From Anaerolineales bacterium UBA3940 (GTDB taxonomy: Bacteria; Chloroflexota; Anaerolineae; Aggregatilineales; UBA3940), in the NCBI GenBank assembly GCA_002385675.1, contig DGDY01000216.1, forward strand, positions 8,525-13,804: a DNA stretch of 5,280 nucleotides. Direction: 5' to 3'. The notes below the pieces were generated by a model. It had not been told where the DNA came from. It saw only the letters and a list, made by a program, of their open reading frames with translations, and searched no databases. Both the position numbers and the translations under genes were made by a program. Below are positions 1-5,280 of this stretch, piece by piece; the stretch's first letter is position 1; every line of letters starts with the position of its first letter.

Positions 1-1
1 C

Positions 2-1405
2 GGCGAGCGCAAGCGCAACCCGTCGCCGCCCTTCACGACGAGCACGATGCAGCAGGAGGCATCGCGCCGCCTGGGCTTCACGGCGCGCAAAACGATGTCC
101 GTCGCCCAGCAGCTTTACGAGGGCATCGACATCGGCAACGGCGGCGAGGTCGGCCTGATCACGTACATGCGTACGGACAGCCTCAACATCGCCGAGCAGG
201 CCCAGCGTGAGGCCGCCGCGTTCATCCGTGAGGAGTACGGCCCGGAGTACGCGCCGGAGACGTTCAACCAGTACACGAACTCGACGAAGGGCGCGCAGGA
301 GGCGCACGAGGCCATCCGGCCCACGAGCGTCCGGCGCACGCCTGAGGCGATAGCCAGGTACCTCACGCGCGATCAACTCCGGCTGTACAGGCTGATCTGG
401 CAGCGCTTCGTCGCCAGCCAGATGACGCCCGCCGAGTACGACACCATCCGTGTGGACGTGCTGGCAGGGCCGGCAGGCGCTTCCAACGGTGACCGCCCGT
501 ACCTGTTCCGCGCCTCCGGCTCGACGCTGCGCTTCCGGGGCTTCCTGGCGGTGTACGCGGACTTCGTGGACGACGACACCCCGCTCGACGAGGAACTCGA
601 CCGGGTGTTCCCGGAGCTTGTCGCGATGGAGCCGCTCGACCTGCTGGCGCTGCTGCCGGAGCAGCACTTCACGCAGCCGCCGCCCCGCTACACCGAGGCG
701 ACGCTGGTGAAGGCGCTGGAGGAGTACGGCATCGGGCGGCCCAGCACCTACGCGCCGATCATGCAGACCATCCAGCAGCGCGGCTACGTCGAGCTGGATG
801 GCAAGCGGCTCGTGCCGACCGAAACCGGCATCATCGTCAACGACCTGCTGGTGAAGTACTTCCCTGAGATCGTGGATGTGGGCTTCACGGCGGAGATGGA
901 AGCAGAGCTTGACGAGATCGCTTCCGGCGAGCGCGAGTGGGTTCCGGTGGTGCGCGAGTTCTATGAGCCGTTTGAGCACGAGCTTCAGCGCGCCCGCGAG
1001 GACGCGCCGGACATCGACCTCGGCAATGAGGAGATCGGTCGCTCGTGCCCGAAGTGCGGCGGCAACCTCGTGCTGCGCTGGGGGCGGTTCGGCAAGTTCA
1101 TCGGCTGCGCCAACTTCCCGCAGTGCCGCTACACCGAGCCCTGGCTGGAGAAGATCGGCGTGCAGTGCCCGGTGTGCGGCGGCGACATCGTCGAGCGCAA
1201 GACGCGCCGGGGCCGCACCTTCTACGGCTGCTCCAACTACCCGGAATGCGAGTGGACAAGCTGGAAGCGCCCGCTGCGCACCCCATGCCCTGTCTGCGAG
1301 GGGCTGATGGTGGTGAAGAACAAGGACTGGGCGCAGTGCCTGAACTGCGAGGAGCAGGTCCGGCTGGAGGTCATCGAGCCGGAGAGCGAAGGCGAAACCA
1401 CCTAG
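2..1405 (+). CDS. topA: DNA topoisomerase I (type IA), C-terminal part, 5' end outside window
   Basis: TopA relaxes negatively supercoiled DNA by cutting one strand through a 5'-phosphotyrosine link and passing the other strand. The frame is open from base 2 and already reads the family motif PFTTSTMQQEA, so the ATG at 47 is internal and not a start. With residue 1 at base 2, the fragment is 467 residues. The catalytic tyrosine is Tyr55 in ITYMRTDS (codon 164-166), followed by Arg57, also part of the active site. HEAIRPT lies near 102 and GIGRPSTYA near 243-251. The C-terminus carries three zinc ribbons: CPKC...C...C at 349-375, CPVC...C...C at 389-416, and CPVC...CLNC at 429-449. The Toprim domain and roughly 260-280 N-terminal residues, judged against E. 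coli TopA, lie left of the window. The gene ends in TAG and a hairpin follows about 30 bases later. The identification is secure; nothing looks broken. Confidence 0.97.
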   Translation, partial: GERKRNPSPPFTTSTMQQEASRRLGFTARKTMSVAQQLYEGIDIGNGGEVGLITYMRTDSLNIAEQAQREAAAFIREEYGPEYAPETFNQYTNSTKGAQEAHEAIRPTSVRRTPEAIARYLTRDQLRLYRLIWQRFVASQMTPAEYDTIRVDVLAGPAGASNGDRPYLFRASGSTLRFRGFLAVYADFVDDDTPLDEELDRVFPELVAMEPLDLLALLPEQHFTQPPPRYTEATLVKALEEYGIGRPSTYAPIMQTIQQRGYVELDGKRLVPTETGIIVNDLLVKYFPEIVDVGFTAEMEAELDEIASGEREWVPVVREFYEPFEHELQRAREDAPDIDLGNEEIGRSCPKCGGNLVLRWGRFGKFIGCANFPQCRYTEPWLEKIGVQCPVCGGDIVERKTRRGRTFYGCSNYPECEWTSWKRPLRTPCPVCEGLMVVKNKDWAQCLNCEEQVRLEVIEPESEGETT

Positions 1406-1434
1406 CGCCGGGGTTTACGACGATAACGGACTAA

Positions 1435-1469
1435 CAGGGGCGCAGGTTGCATGATTGCTTGCGCCCCTG
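1435..1469 (+). terminator. Stable hairpin after topA, possible terminator without U-tract
   Basis: CAGGGGCGCA at 1435-1444 is the exact reverse complement of TGCGCCCCTG at 1460-1469, giving a 10-bp GC-rich stem. G-T, G-C and T-G pairs can extend it inward, leaving a loop of about 9 bases. It starts 30 bases after the topA stop and ends 35 bases before the next start codon. No run of T follows (the sequence continues CCGCATC), so it is not a classical intrinsic terminator. It could act as an mRNA 3'-end stabiliser, a U-tract-less terminator or an attenuating structure between the two genes. Confidence 0.5.
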
Positions 1470-1504
1470 CCGCATCATGACCATTCACACAGGGCTTCCT
1501 GCAG

Positions 1505-2278
1505 ATGGCTGACGCGATTCCTGTTCCACCCGAGGCAGAGCAAGCGCTCGCGCTCCTAGAGCAGCAGCTTAGCGACGCGCTTGTGGCTGTCTATCTTCAC
1601 GGTTCGGTAGTGGCGGGTGGGCTGCGCCCCGATAGCGACGTTGATCTGCTCGCGGTAGTTGATCGCCCGCTGCTCCCTTCAGACAGCGCCCGTCTTGTAG
1701 CCGAACTGATGAAAATCTCGAAGCACCCTCGTGAGGGCAGCGCCACCCGCCCCCTTGAGGTGATCATCGTCCAGCGCGCCAACCTCAGCGCGTCCATCTA
1801 CCCGGCGCGGAGCGAGTTCCTCTACGGGGAATGGCTGCGTGATGCGTTCGAGGCGGGGGAAGTGCCCGCGCCGGAGTCCAACCCCGACCTCACGCTGGTG
1901 CTGGCGCAGGCCCGGCAGCGGGCCCAGGCGCTGATCGGCCCCGCCGCAAACGAGGTGCTGCCCGCCATCCCGCAGGCCGATATCCGCCGCGCCATCGGCG
2001 ACGCCCTCCCGGCTTTGCTCGCGGATCTCGAAGGGGACGAGCGGAACGTTCTGCTGACGCTCGCGCGCATGTGGCGCACGCTCGTGACGGGGGAGTTTGT
2101 CTCAAAGGATGCTGCCGCCGAATGGGCGGAAGCCCGCCTGCCCGCCGAACATGCCGCCGTGCTCGCCGATGCGCGGAAGGGTTACCTGGGCACAGGCAAA
2201 GACAACTGGCAAACCCGGCGGCAAGAGGCCCGGCAAACTGCCGATTATCTGCACGAGTGCATCGTCTCGGCTTTGTAA
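1505..2278 (+). CDS. AadA-like aminoglycoside nucleotidyltransferase, ANT(3'')/ANT(9) family
   Basis: Enzymes of this family inactivate streptomycin and/or spectinomycin in the cytoplasm by transferring AMP from ATP to a hydroxyl group. The 257 residues are close to the ~260 of AadA and align with it from end to end. The N-terminal nucleotidyltransferase domain has Gly33-Ser34 and the metal-binding pair Asp45/Asp47 in DSDVDLL. Glu85 in RPLEVIIV matches the catalytic base Glu87 of AadA. YPARSEFLYGEW (Trp110) matches the AadA block containing Trp112. The helical C-terminal domain has GPAANE (145-150), EGDERNVLLTLARMW (176-190) and KDAAAEWAEARLPAE (201-215). The AadA position Trp173, tied to streptomycin binding, appears to be Pro169 here, while the Asp178 equivalent is kept (Asp174), so spectinomycin-only activity is possible. 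The ATG at 1505 has only a weak AGGG about 10 bases upstream. No integron attC site or insertion sequence is visible, and base composition resembles the neighbours. Family is sure; substrate is inferred. Confidence 0.9.
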   Translation: MADAIPVPPEAEQALALLEQQLSDALVAVYLHGSVVAGGLRPDSDVDLLAVVDRPLLPSDSARLVAELMKISKHPREGSATRPLEVIIVQRANLSASIYPARSEFLYGEWLRDAFEAGEVPAPESNPDLTLVLAQARQRAQALIGPAANEVLPAIPQADIRRAIGDALPALLADLEGDERNVLLTLARMWRTLVTGEFVSKDAAAEWAEARLPAEHAAVLADARKGYLGTGKDNWQTRRQEARQTADYLHECIVSAL

Positions 2279-2363
2279 CACCCTCACCGGCTTATTCCCT
2301 CATGCCCCTGCCCCGAAGCGGTTTGTTTACCTCCCACCCACCCCTTCTACCCAATTTGCCTAC

Positions 2364-2391
2364 TTGTGTATGGTCAAGGCATGGGTACAAT
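2364..2391 (+). promoter_or_regulatory. Sigma-70-type promoter for the downstream membrane-protein gene
   Basis: TTGTGT (2364-2369) and TACAAT (2386-2391) are separated by 16 bases. The -10 box matches TATAAT at five of six positions and the -35 box matches TTGACA at three or four, depending on register (CTTGTG with 17 bases is the other reading). The site lies in the AT-richer part of the only long intergenic gap on this strand (2279-2484). Transcription would start near 2397-2399, leaving an untranslated leader of about 85-90 bases. Predicted from sequence only. Confidence 0.55.
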
Positions 2392-2467
2392 AGCTAGAGA
2401 CGGATTTCCAACCTTGCCCGACCTGCGGTTTACCTGTACTCACCGGGCGGTTGATTCTCTCAAGGAC

Positions 2468-2475
2468 AAGGAAGG
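2468..2475 (+). promoter_or_regulatory. Ribosome binding site of the 432-residue membrane protein
   Basis: AAGGAAGG ends 9 bases before the ATG at 2485. It is a purine-rich Shine-Dalgarno-like run at normal spacing and supports that start codon. Confidence 0.6.
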
Positions 2476-2484
2476 TCGGATACC

Positions 2485-3783
2485 ATGTCAGACCAGCTTG
2501 AAAAGCTTAGACCGGCACTCATCCCGCTGGCCGTACTGATCGTTGCCGCCGTGCTGGGTTACATGTGGGGCGCTTCCAGCACACGCATTGTTGACACCGG
2601 GCCATGGCAGCTTGAGACCGGCTACCTGGGAATGTACGTGCAGGCTACCGCCGATGCATATGCGCTGGATGGCAACTCGGACCTGGCGCTCAGCCGCCTG
2701 TCCTTCCTCTGTCAGGAGGAGGGCGATATTGAAGCGGCTGCCGCCGCCGCCTCCGAGCTTTACGGCGCCGACCCGGTTAAACTCGCCAACCTCGACCAGT
2801 TGATGACGCTCACCATGACCGGCGTTGCGGAGAATGAGGAAGCCGGGGTCTGCAACAACCGCCCCGTCGGTACACTGGCGGCCATCGGGCGCACCATAGC
2901 GCCACTCCTGCTGTTCCTGCTGGCGCTGGGCCTTGTGGGGTACGGGCTGTGGTCAGCCGATATGCTCGACCAGGTGATGGACCGCCGCCGCGAGCGCCCG
3001 CGCGAGGAGACGGTGGAGAGGGTCACGCCGCCCGCGCGTGCCGCCGTGCCGCCTGTGACCGAGGACACCGCGCCATCGACCAGCGCGCAGGCCGCCCCGG
3101 CGGAGGAGAAGCCCGCAGCAGAGGAGCCGCGCCGTTCGCCGTTCTCCGTCATCCCCGGCTTCGGGCGCAGGCGCGAGCGCGAAGAGCCCGCCGAGCCGCC
3201 GAGTGCCGCCGCCGCCGGTGCGCGCATCTCGCGGCAAGCTGAGAAGACCGACTTCGAGGCCATCGGGCAGGAGCCGCCGCTCGTACAATTCATGACGACC
3301 TACCTGCACGGCGATGACCTCTACGACGACTCGTTCAGCATTGAGTCCGCCTCCGGCGAGTTCCTCGGCGAGACCGGCGTCGGCATCTCCGAAACCGTGG
3401 ATTCGGTATCCGAGGCCAAAGACGTGACTGCGCTGGAGGTGTGGCTGTTCGACAAGAACGACATCCGCACCGTCACGAAGGTGCTCATGAGCGACTTCGC
3501 CTTCAACGACGAGTCGATCCGTGCGAGGCTCGCGCCGAAGGGCGAGGCGGTGCTGGCGCAGGCAGGCAAGAAGGTGCTCCTGCAAACCGCGACGCTCCGC
3601 GTACAGGCCCGCATTGTGGACCTCTCCTATGCGGAGGGGACCGTGCCCGCCAACAGCGTGATCGAGCGCATCACGATTGAGCTGGCGGCCTGGCGTCGCA
3701 ACGGCCAGGGCGACCGGCCTGTGAGCAGCGGCAGCGCGTTCGACGACTACGACTTCCCGCCGCGCGGCAACCTGCCGGGGTAG
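2485..3783 (+). CDS. Two-span membrane protein of unknown function
   Basis: I do not recognise this 432-residue protein. A first hydrophobic span lies at about 12-28 (PLAVLIVAAVLGYMWG) and could be an uncleaved signal anchor. A region of about 105 residues follows. It is Ala-rich and helical, loosely like a tetratricopeptide helix pair near 52-93, and holds the protein's only two cysteines, Cys76 and Cys123. A second span lies at about 137-156 (PLLLFLLALGLVGYGLW). The Arg-rich stretch after it (167-173) suggests a cytoplasmic C-terminus, so the Cys-bearing loop would face outside and could form a disulfide. Residues 170-255 are a low-complexity linker rich in Pro, Ala, Glu and Arg. Residues about 256-405 look like a folded, mixed alpha/beta domain with alternating hydrophobic strands (LEVWLFDKNDIRTVTKVLMS, LRVQARIVDL, SVIERITIELAAW). 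The tail is DDYDFPPRGNLPG. A promoter-like site, a Shine-Dalgarno and a strong terminator bracket it, so it is probably a single-gene unit. Coding status is strong; function is unknown. Confidence 0.85.
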   Translation: MSDQLEKLRPALIPLAVLIVAAVLGYMWGASSTRIVDTGPWQLETGYLGMYVQATADAYALDGNSDLALSRLSFLCQEEGDIEAAAAAASELYGADPVKLANLDQLMTLTMTGVAENEEAGVCNNRPVGTLAAIGRTIAPLLLFLLALGLVGYGLWSADMLDQVMDRRRERPREETVERVTPPARAAVPPVTEDTAPSTSAQAAPAEEKPAAEEPRRSPFSVIPGFGRRREREEPAEPPSAAAAGARISRQAEKTDFEAIGQEPPLVQFMTTYLHGDDLYDDSFSIESASGEFLGETGVGISETVDSVSEAKDVTALEVWLFDKNDIRTVTKVLMSDFAFNDESIRARLAPKGEAVLAQAGKKVLLQTATLRVQARIVDLSYAEGTVPANSVIERITIELAAWRRNGQGDRPVSSGSAFDDYDFPPRGNLPG

Positions 3784-3802
3784 CCCACACCACAAAAAGC
3801 AT

Positions 3803-3835
3803 CAGGCCCGGGTCGTGCTGACCCGGGCCTGTTTT
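3803..3835. terminator. Bidirectional intrinsic terminator between convergent genes
   Basis: CAGGCCCGGGTC (3803-3814) and GACCCGGGCCTG (3820-3831) form a perfect 12-bp stem around the 5-base loop GTGCT. On the plus strand TTTT follows immediately (3832-3835). On the minus strand the A-run at 3794-3798 becomes TTTTT, three bases beyond the stem. The hairpin begins 19 bases after the membrane-protein stop and lies 32 bases beyond the greA stop, so it can end transcripts from both sides. Confidence 0.9.
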
Positions 3836-3863
3836 GATTCCACGTATGCCGAAGCGGCGGCAC

Positions 3864-4337
3864 TCAACCGATGTCAACGATCTTGAAGACGATCTCGCCC
3901 GCCGGCGCGTTGACTCGCACCGTATCGCCGATCTTGCGCCCAAGCAGCGCCCGCCCAAGCGGCGACTCGTCCGAGATTTTGCCGTTGCTCGGGTTCGCCT
4001 CGACCTGCCCGACAATCTGGTACACTTCGGGCTCGTCCTCGCCGTCCTCCAACACGTGGACGCGTGAGCCAAGCCGGACGGTATCGCCGCTCGCCGCGTC
4101 CATGTCGATGATCTGCGCGTTGCGGAGCAGCGTTTGCAGCTCCTGGATGCGCCCCTCAAGGAAGCTCTGCGCCTCCTTTGCGGCGGCGTAGTCGGCATTC
4201 TCGGAGAGGTCGCCCAGCTCAATCGCCGCCTTCAGGCGGGCGGCGAGCGCGGGCCGCTCGACCTCGACCTTGTGCTTAAGCTCGGCCTGCAGCGCCTCGT
4301 ACGCTTCGCGCGTCATCGGATACGTGTTGTCCGCCAT
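3864..4337 (-). CDS. greA: Transcription elongation factor GreA
   Basis: GreA enters the secondary channel of backtracked RNA polymerase and stimulates cleavage of the transcript 3' end, so that elongation can resume. From the ATG at 4337 the protein is 157 residues, against 158 in E. coli. The N-terminal coiled coil spans about 10-75. Its tip carries the hallmark GDLSENADY with Asp43 and Glu46, equivalent to the catalytic acidic pair Asp41/Glu44 of E. coli GreA, and this supports true GreA activity over an inactive paralogue. The C-terminal FKBP-like domain includes EVYQIVG, KISDESPLGRALLG and GDTVRVNAPAGE. An in-frame GTG at 4352 would add five residues (MVRTT). I prefer the ATG because the family normally begins a few residues before this point; AGGGTGG upstream is a weak, rather distant ribosome site for it. 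The gene follows rimM by 46 bases and ends at the shared bidirectional terminator, so it is probably the last gene of the khpA-rimM-greA transcript. Confidence 0.96.
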   Translation of the reverse strand: MADNTYPMTREAYEALQAELKHKVEVERPALAARLKAAIELGDLSENADYAAAKEAQSFLEGRIQELQTLLRNAQIIDMDAASGDTVRLGSRVHVLEDGEDEPEVYQIVGQVEANPSNGKISDESPLGRALLGRKIGDTVRVNAPAGEIVFKIVDIG

Positions 4338-4383
4338 CGTGGTTCTTACCACCCTCTAGCTCATCAAATCCCGGCTTTGCGTG

Positions 4384-4971
4384 CTAAATCAAGCCTTCAA
4401 GCAGCGTCACGGTCATTGCTTTTGCTTCGAGGTCCACATTCTTGATCACGTCCGGAATGGCAGGGATGAGGATCTCCTTGCCCTCCGGCGTCGTGATAAT
4501 GTAGACATCGTTCGCGCCCGTTTCGATGTAGCCTGTCAGGACGCCCAGCTCGACACCCTCATCCGTCACAACCTTCATCCCCTCAAGCTGGTACAGATAA
4601 TACTCGCCCTCCTCAAGGGGAACAGCGTCGGATATGTGGACGTGCACGAAAAGCTCGCGCAGCGCTTCTGCCTCGTCCCGGTCGTTGACCTCTTTAAACT
4701 TTATCAACCGACCGATCTTGTGGCTGCGCACGTGCTCCACGGTGTACGGCTCGTGATTCGGGCCGACATACAGCATCTCGACGTCCGCCAGGCGTTCCGG
4801 GTAGTCGGTCAGAACCTTCATCGCGATCTCGCCGCGCACACCGTGCGGGCGCACGACCCGGCCCACAATCAAGAACTCAGGCTCAGGAGATTCGTTCGTC
4901 CCGCCCTCTGAGCCTGGCTGTTCTTGCCTGCTATCCGGTTTTCTGCGTGGACGGCGACGATGCTGCCTCAT
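4384..4971 (-). CDS. rimM: Ribosome maturation factor RimM
   Basis: RimM binds ribosomal protein S19 and helps mature the head of the 30S subunit, including 16S rRNA processing. From the ATG at 4971 the product has 195 residues. The N-terminal RimM domain begins near 31 (EPEFLIVGRVVRPHGVRGE) and runs to about 117. The PRC-barrel domain follows, with EGEYYLYQLEGMKV (121-134), including the conserved adjacent tyrosines, then TGANDVYII and EILIPAIPDVIKNVD near the end. Residues 1-30 are an unusual tail: strongly basic first (RQHRRRPRRK), then Gly, Ser and Glu rich. An in-frame GTG at 4980 would add three residues and lies 4 bases from the preceding stop. Neither start has a clear Shine-Dalgarno, so translation is probably coupled to the upstream KH gene, whose TAA is 13 bases before the ATG. 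Next to a KhpA-type gene is the usual place for rimM; the usual follower trmD is absent and greA comes instead. Confidence 0.96.
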   Translation of the reverse strand: MRQHRRRPRRKPDSRQEQPGSEGGTNESPEPEFLIVGRVVRPHGVRGEIAMKVLTDYPERLADVEMLYVGPNHEPYTVEHVRSHKIGRLIKFKEVNDRDEAEALRELFVHVHISDAVPLEEGEYYLYQLEGMKVVTDEGVELGVLTGYIETGANDVYIITTPEGKEILIPAIPDVIKNVDLEAKAMTVTLLEGLI

Positions 4972-4984
4972 GGGTTGCACTGGC

Positions 4985-5212
4985 TTACACGATTTCCAGG
5001 GTCACGCGTTTGCCCTGCTTCGCCGCGATTACACGGAGCAGGGTACGCATGGCGTTTGCCACCCGCCCATTCCGGCCAATCACGCGCCCCATGTCCTCTG
5101 GCGCGACCGACAACTCCAGGATGACAGAGGTTGCGCCCTCGATCTCTGTCACCCTCACCTGGGATGGGTCGTCGACTAGAGACTTCGCGATGTACTCGAC
5201 CAGCTCCTTCAT
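4985..5212 (-). CDS. khpA: KH-domain RNA-binding protein, KhpA/YlqC family
   Basis: This 75-residue protein is a single KH domain, the usual length for KhpA/YlqC. Residues MKELVEYIAKSLVDDP open the first helix, the strand TSVILELSVAPEDMG follows, and the nucleic-acid-binding GXXG loop is Gly46-Arg-Asn-Gly49 in GRVIGRNGR. The helix VANAMRTLLRVIAAKQG and the final strand KRVTLEIV close the fold. In Firmicutes such as Streptococcus, KhpA pairs with KhpB (Jag/EloR) to bind RNA and influence cell elongation and division; whether this holds here is unknown. A near-perfect Shine-Dalgarno fixes the start. The gene heads the visible minus-strand cluster, normally second after rpsP. The 68 bases upstream do not show a recognisable S16 C-terminus, so rpsP may be farther away or elsewhere. 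Confidence 0.93.
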   Translation of the reverse strand: MKELVEYIAKSLVDDPSQVRVTEIEGATSVILELSVAPEDMGRVIGRNGRVANAMRTLLRVIAAKQGKRVTLEIV

Positions 5213-5218
5213 TGGGCG

Positions 5219-5225
5219 CCTCCTT
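5219..5225 (-). promoter_or_regulatory. Strong Shine-Dalgarno of khpA
   Basis: On the minus strand AAGGAGG ends 6 bases before the ATG at 5212. It is the best ribosome site in the window. Since rimM shows none of its own, this site may drive translation of both genes by coupling. Confidence 0.8.
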
Positions 5226-5280
5226 GCAGGAGAAAGGTTTGGTAAAAACGGGTGCGAGTAAAGTCAGGTGGCGCAATCCC

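Noticed and set aside
2270..2345. Possible integron attC site behind the AadA-like gene
   Set aside because: aadA genes are often integron cassettes, so I looked for the paired core sites and inverted repeats. No GTTRRRY/RYYYAAC pair and no suitable imperfect palindrome are present.
2071..2397. Plus-strand open frames running from the AadA-like gene into the intergenic gap
   Set aside because: They begin inside the coding region in other frames, have no ribosome site of their own and run through the promoter-like site.
2953..3795. Open frame of 280 codons on the minus strand opposite the membrane protein
   Set aside because: It is the antisense shadow of a GC-rich gene. The plus-strand frame has two membrane spans, a ribosome site and a terminator, whereas the minus frame is Arg/Gly/His-rich without recognisable motifs.
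3671..4222. Open frame of 183 codons on the minus strand overlapping greA
   Set aside because: It overlaps greA in another frame and crosses the bidirectional terminator; its Arg/Ser-rich composition is typical of a shadow frame.
4338..4352. GTG at 4352 as the greA start
   Set aside because: It gives five extra residues not typical of the family, and the AGAGG before it is too close to serve it. The ATG at 4337 fits the usual GreA length.
5213..5280. 3' end of rpsP or a khpA promoter (CTGACT then TACCAA, 17 bases apart, minus strand)
   Set aside because: None of the three minus-strand frames reads like an S16 C-terminus, and one stops at 5266-5264. The promoter boxes match the consensus too poorly to call in so short a stretch.

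Overview
The window is GC-rich bacterial chromosome with compact, mostly housekeeping content. The GC-biased codon use, the TopA carrying three C-terminal zinc ribbons, and the run of KH protein, RimM and GreA would suit a Chloroflexota (Anaerolineae-like) genome. That assignment is an impression from general sequence character, with no phylogenetic marker tested, and should be held loosely.

Left half, plus strand. Bases 2-1405 are the 3' two thirds of topA (DNA topoisomerase I), whose 5' end lies outside the window. A strong hairpin follows at 1435-1469. Next is a 257-residue aminoglycoside nucleotidyltransferase of the AadA type (1505-2278). A promoter-like site at 2364-2391 and a Shine-Dalgarno at 2468-2475 then precede a 432-residue membrane protein of unknown function (2485-3783).

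Right half, minus strand. Reading in the direction of transcription (right to left), there is a small KH-domain RNA-binding protein of the KhpA/YlqC type (5212-4985), rimM (4971-4384) and greA (4337-3864). The KH protein and rimM are the usual neighbours in the widespread rpsP-khpA-rimM-trmD ribosome cluster, but here greA occupies the position where trmD normally lies. The two gene blocks converge on one 12-bp hairpin at 3803-3831 that can serve as a terminator for both strands.

Functionally, the minus-strand genes form a coherent RNA, ribosome-assembly and transcription-elongation set. The plus-strand genes look like independent units: DNA supercoiling, an antibiotic-modifying enzyme and an unknown membrane protein. 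The bases right of the KH start (5213-5280) hold its ribosome binding site and no gene I can identify. I see no mobile element, integron attC site, CRISPR array, tRNA or rRNA. I found no evidence for a wholly new system. The points most worth a second look are the chromosomal AadA-like enzyme with a changed specificity residue, the unknown two-span membrane protein, and the greA-for-trmD arrangement.
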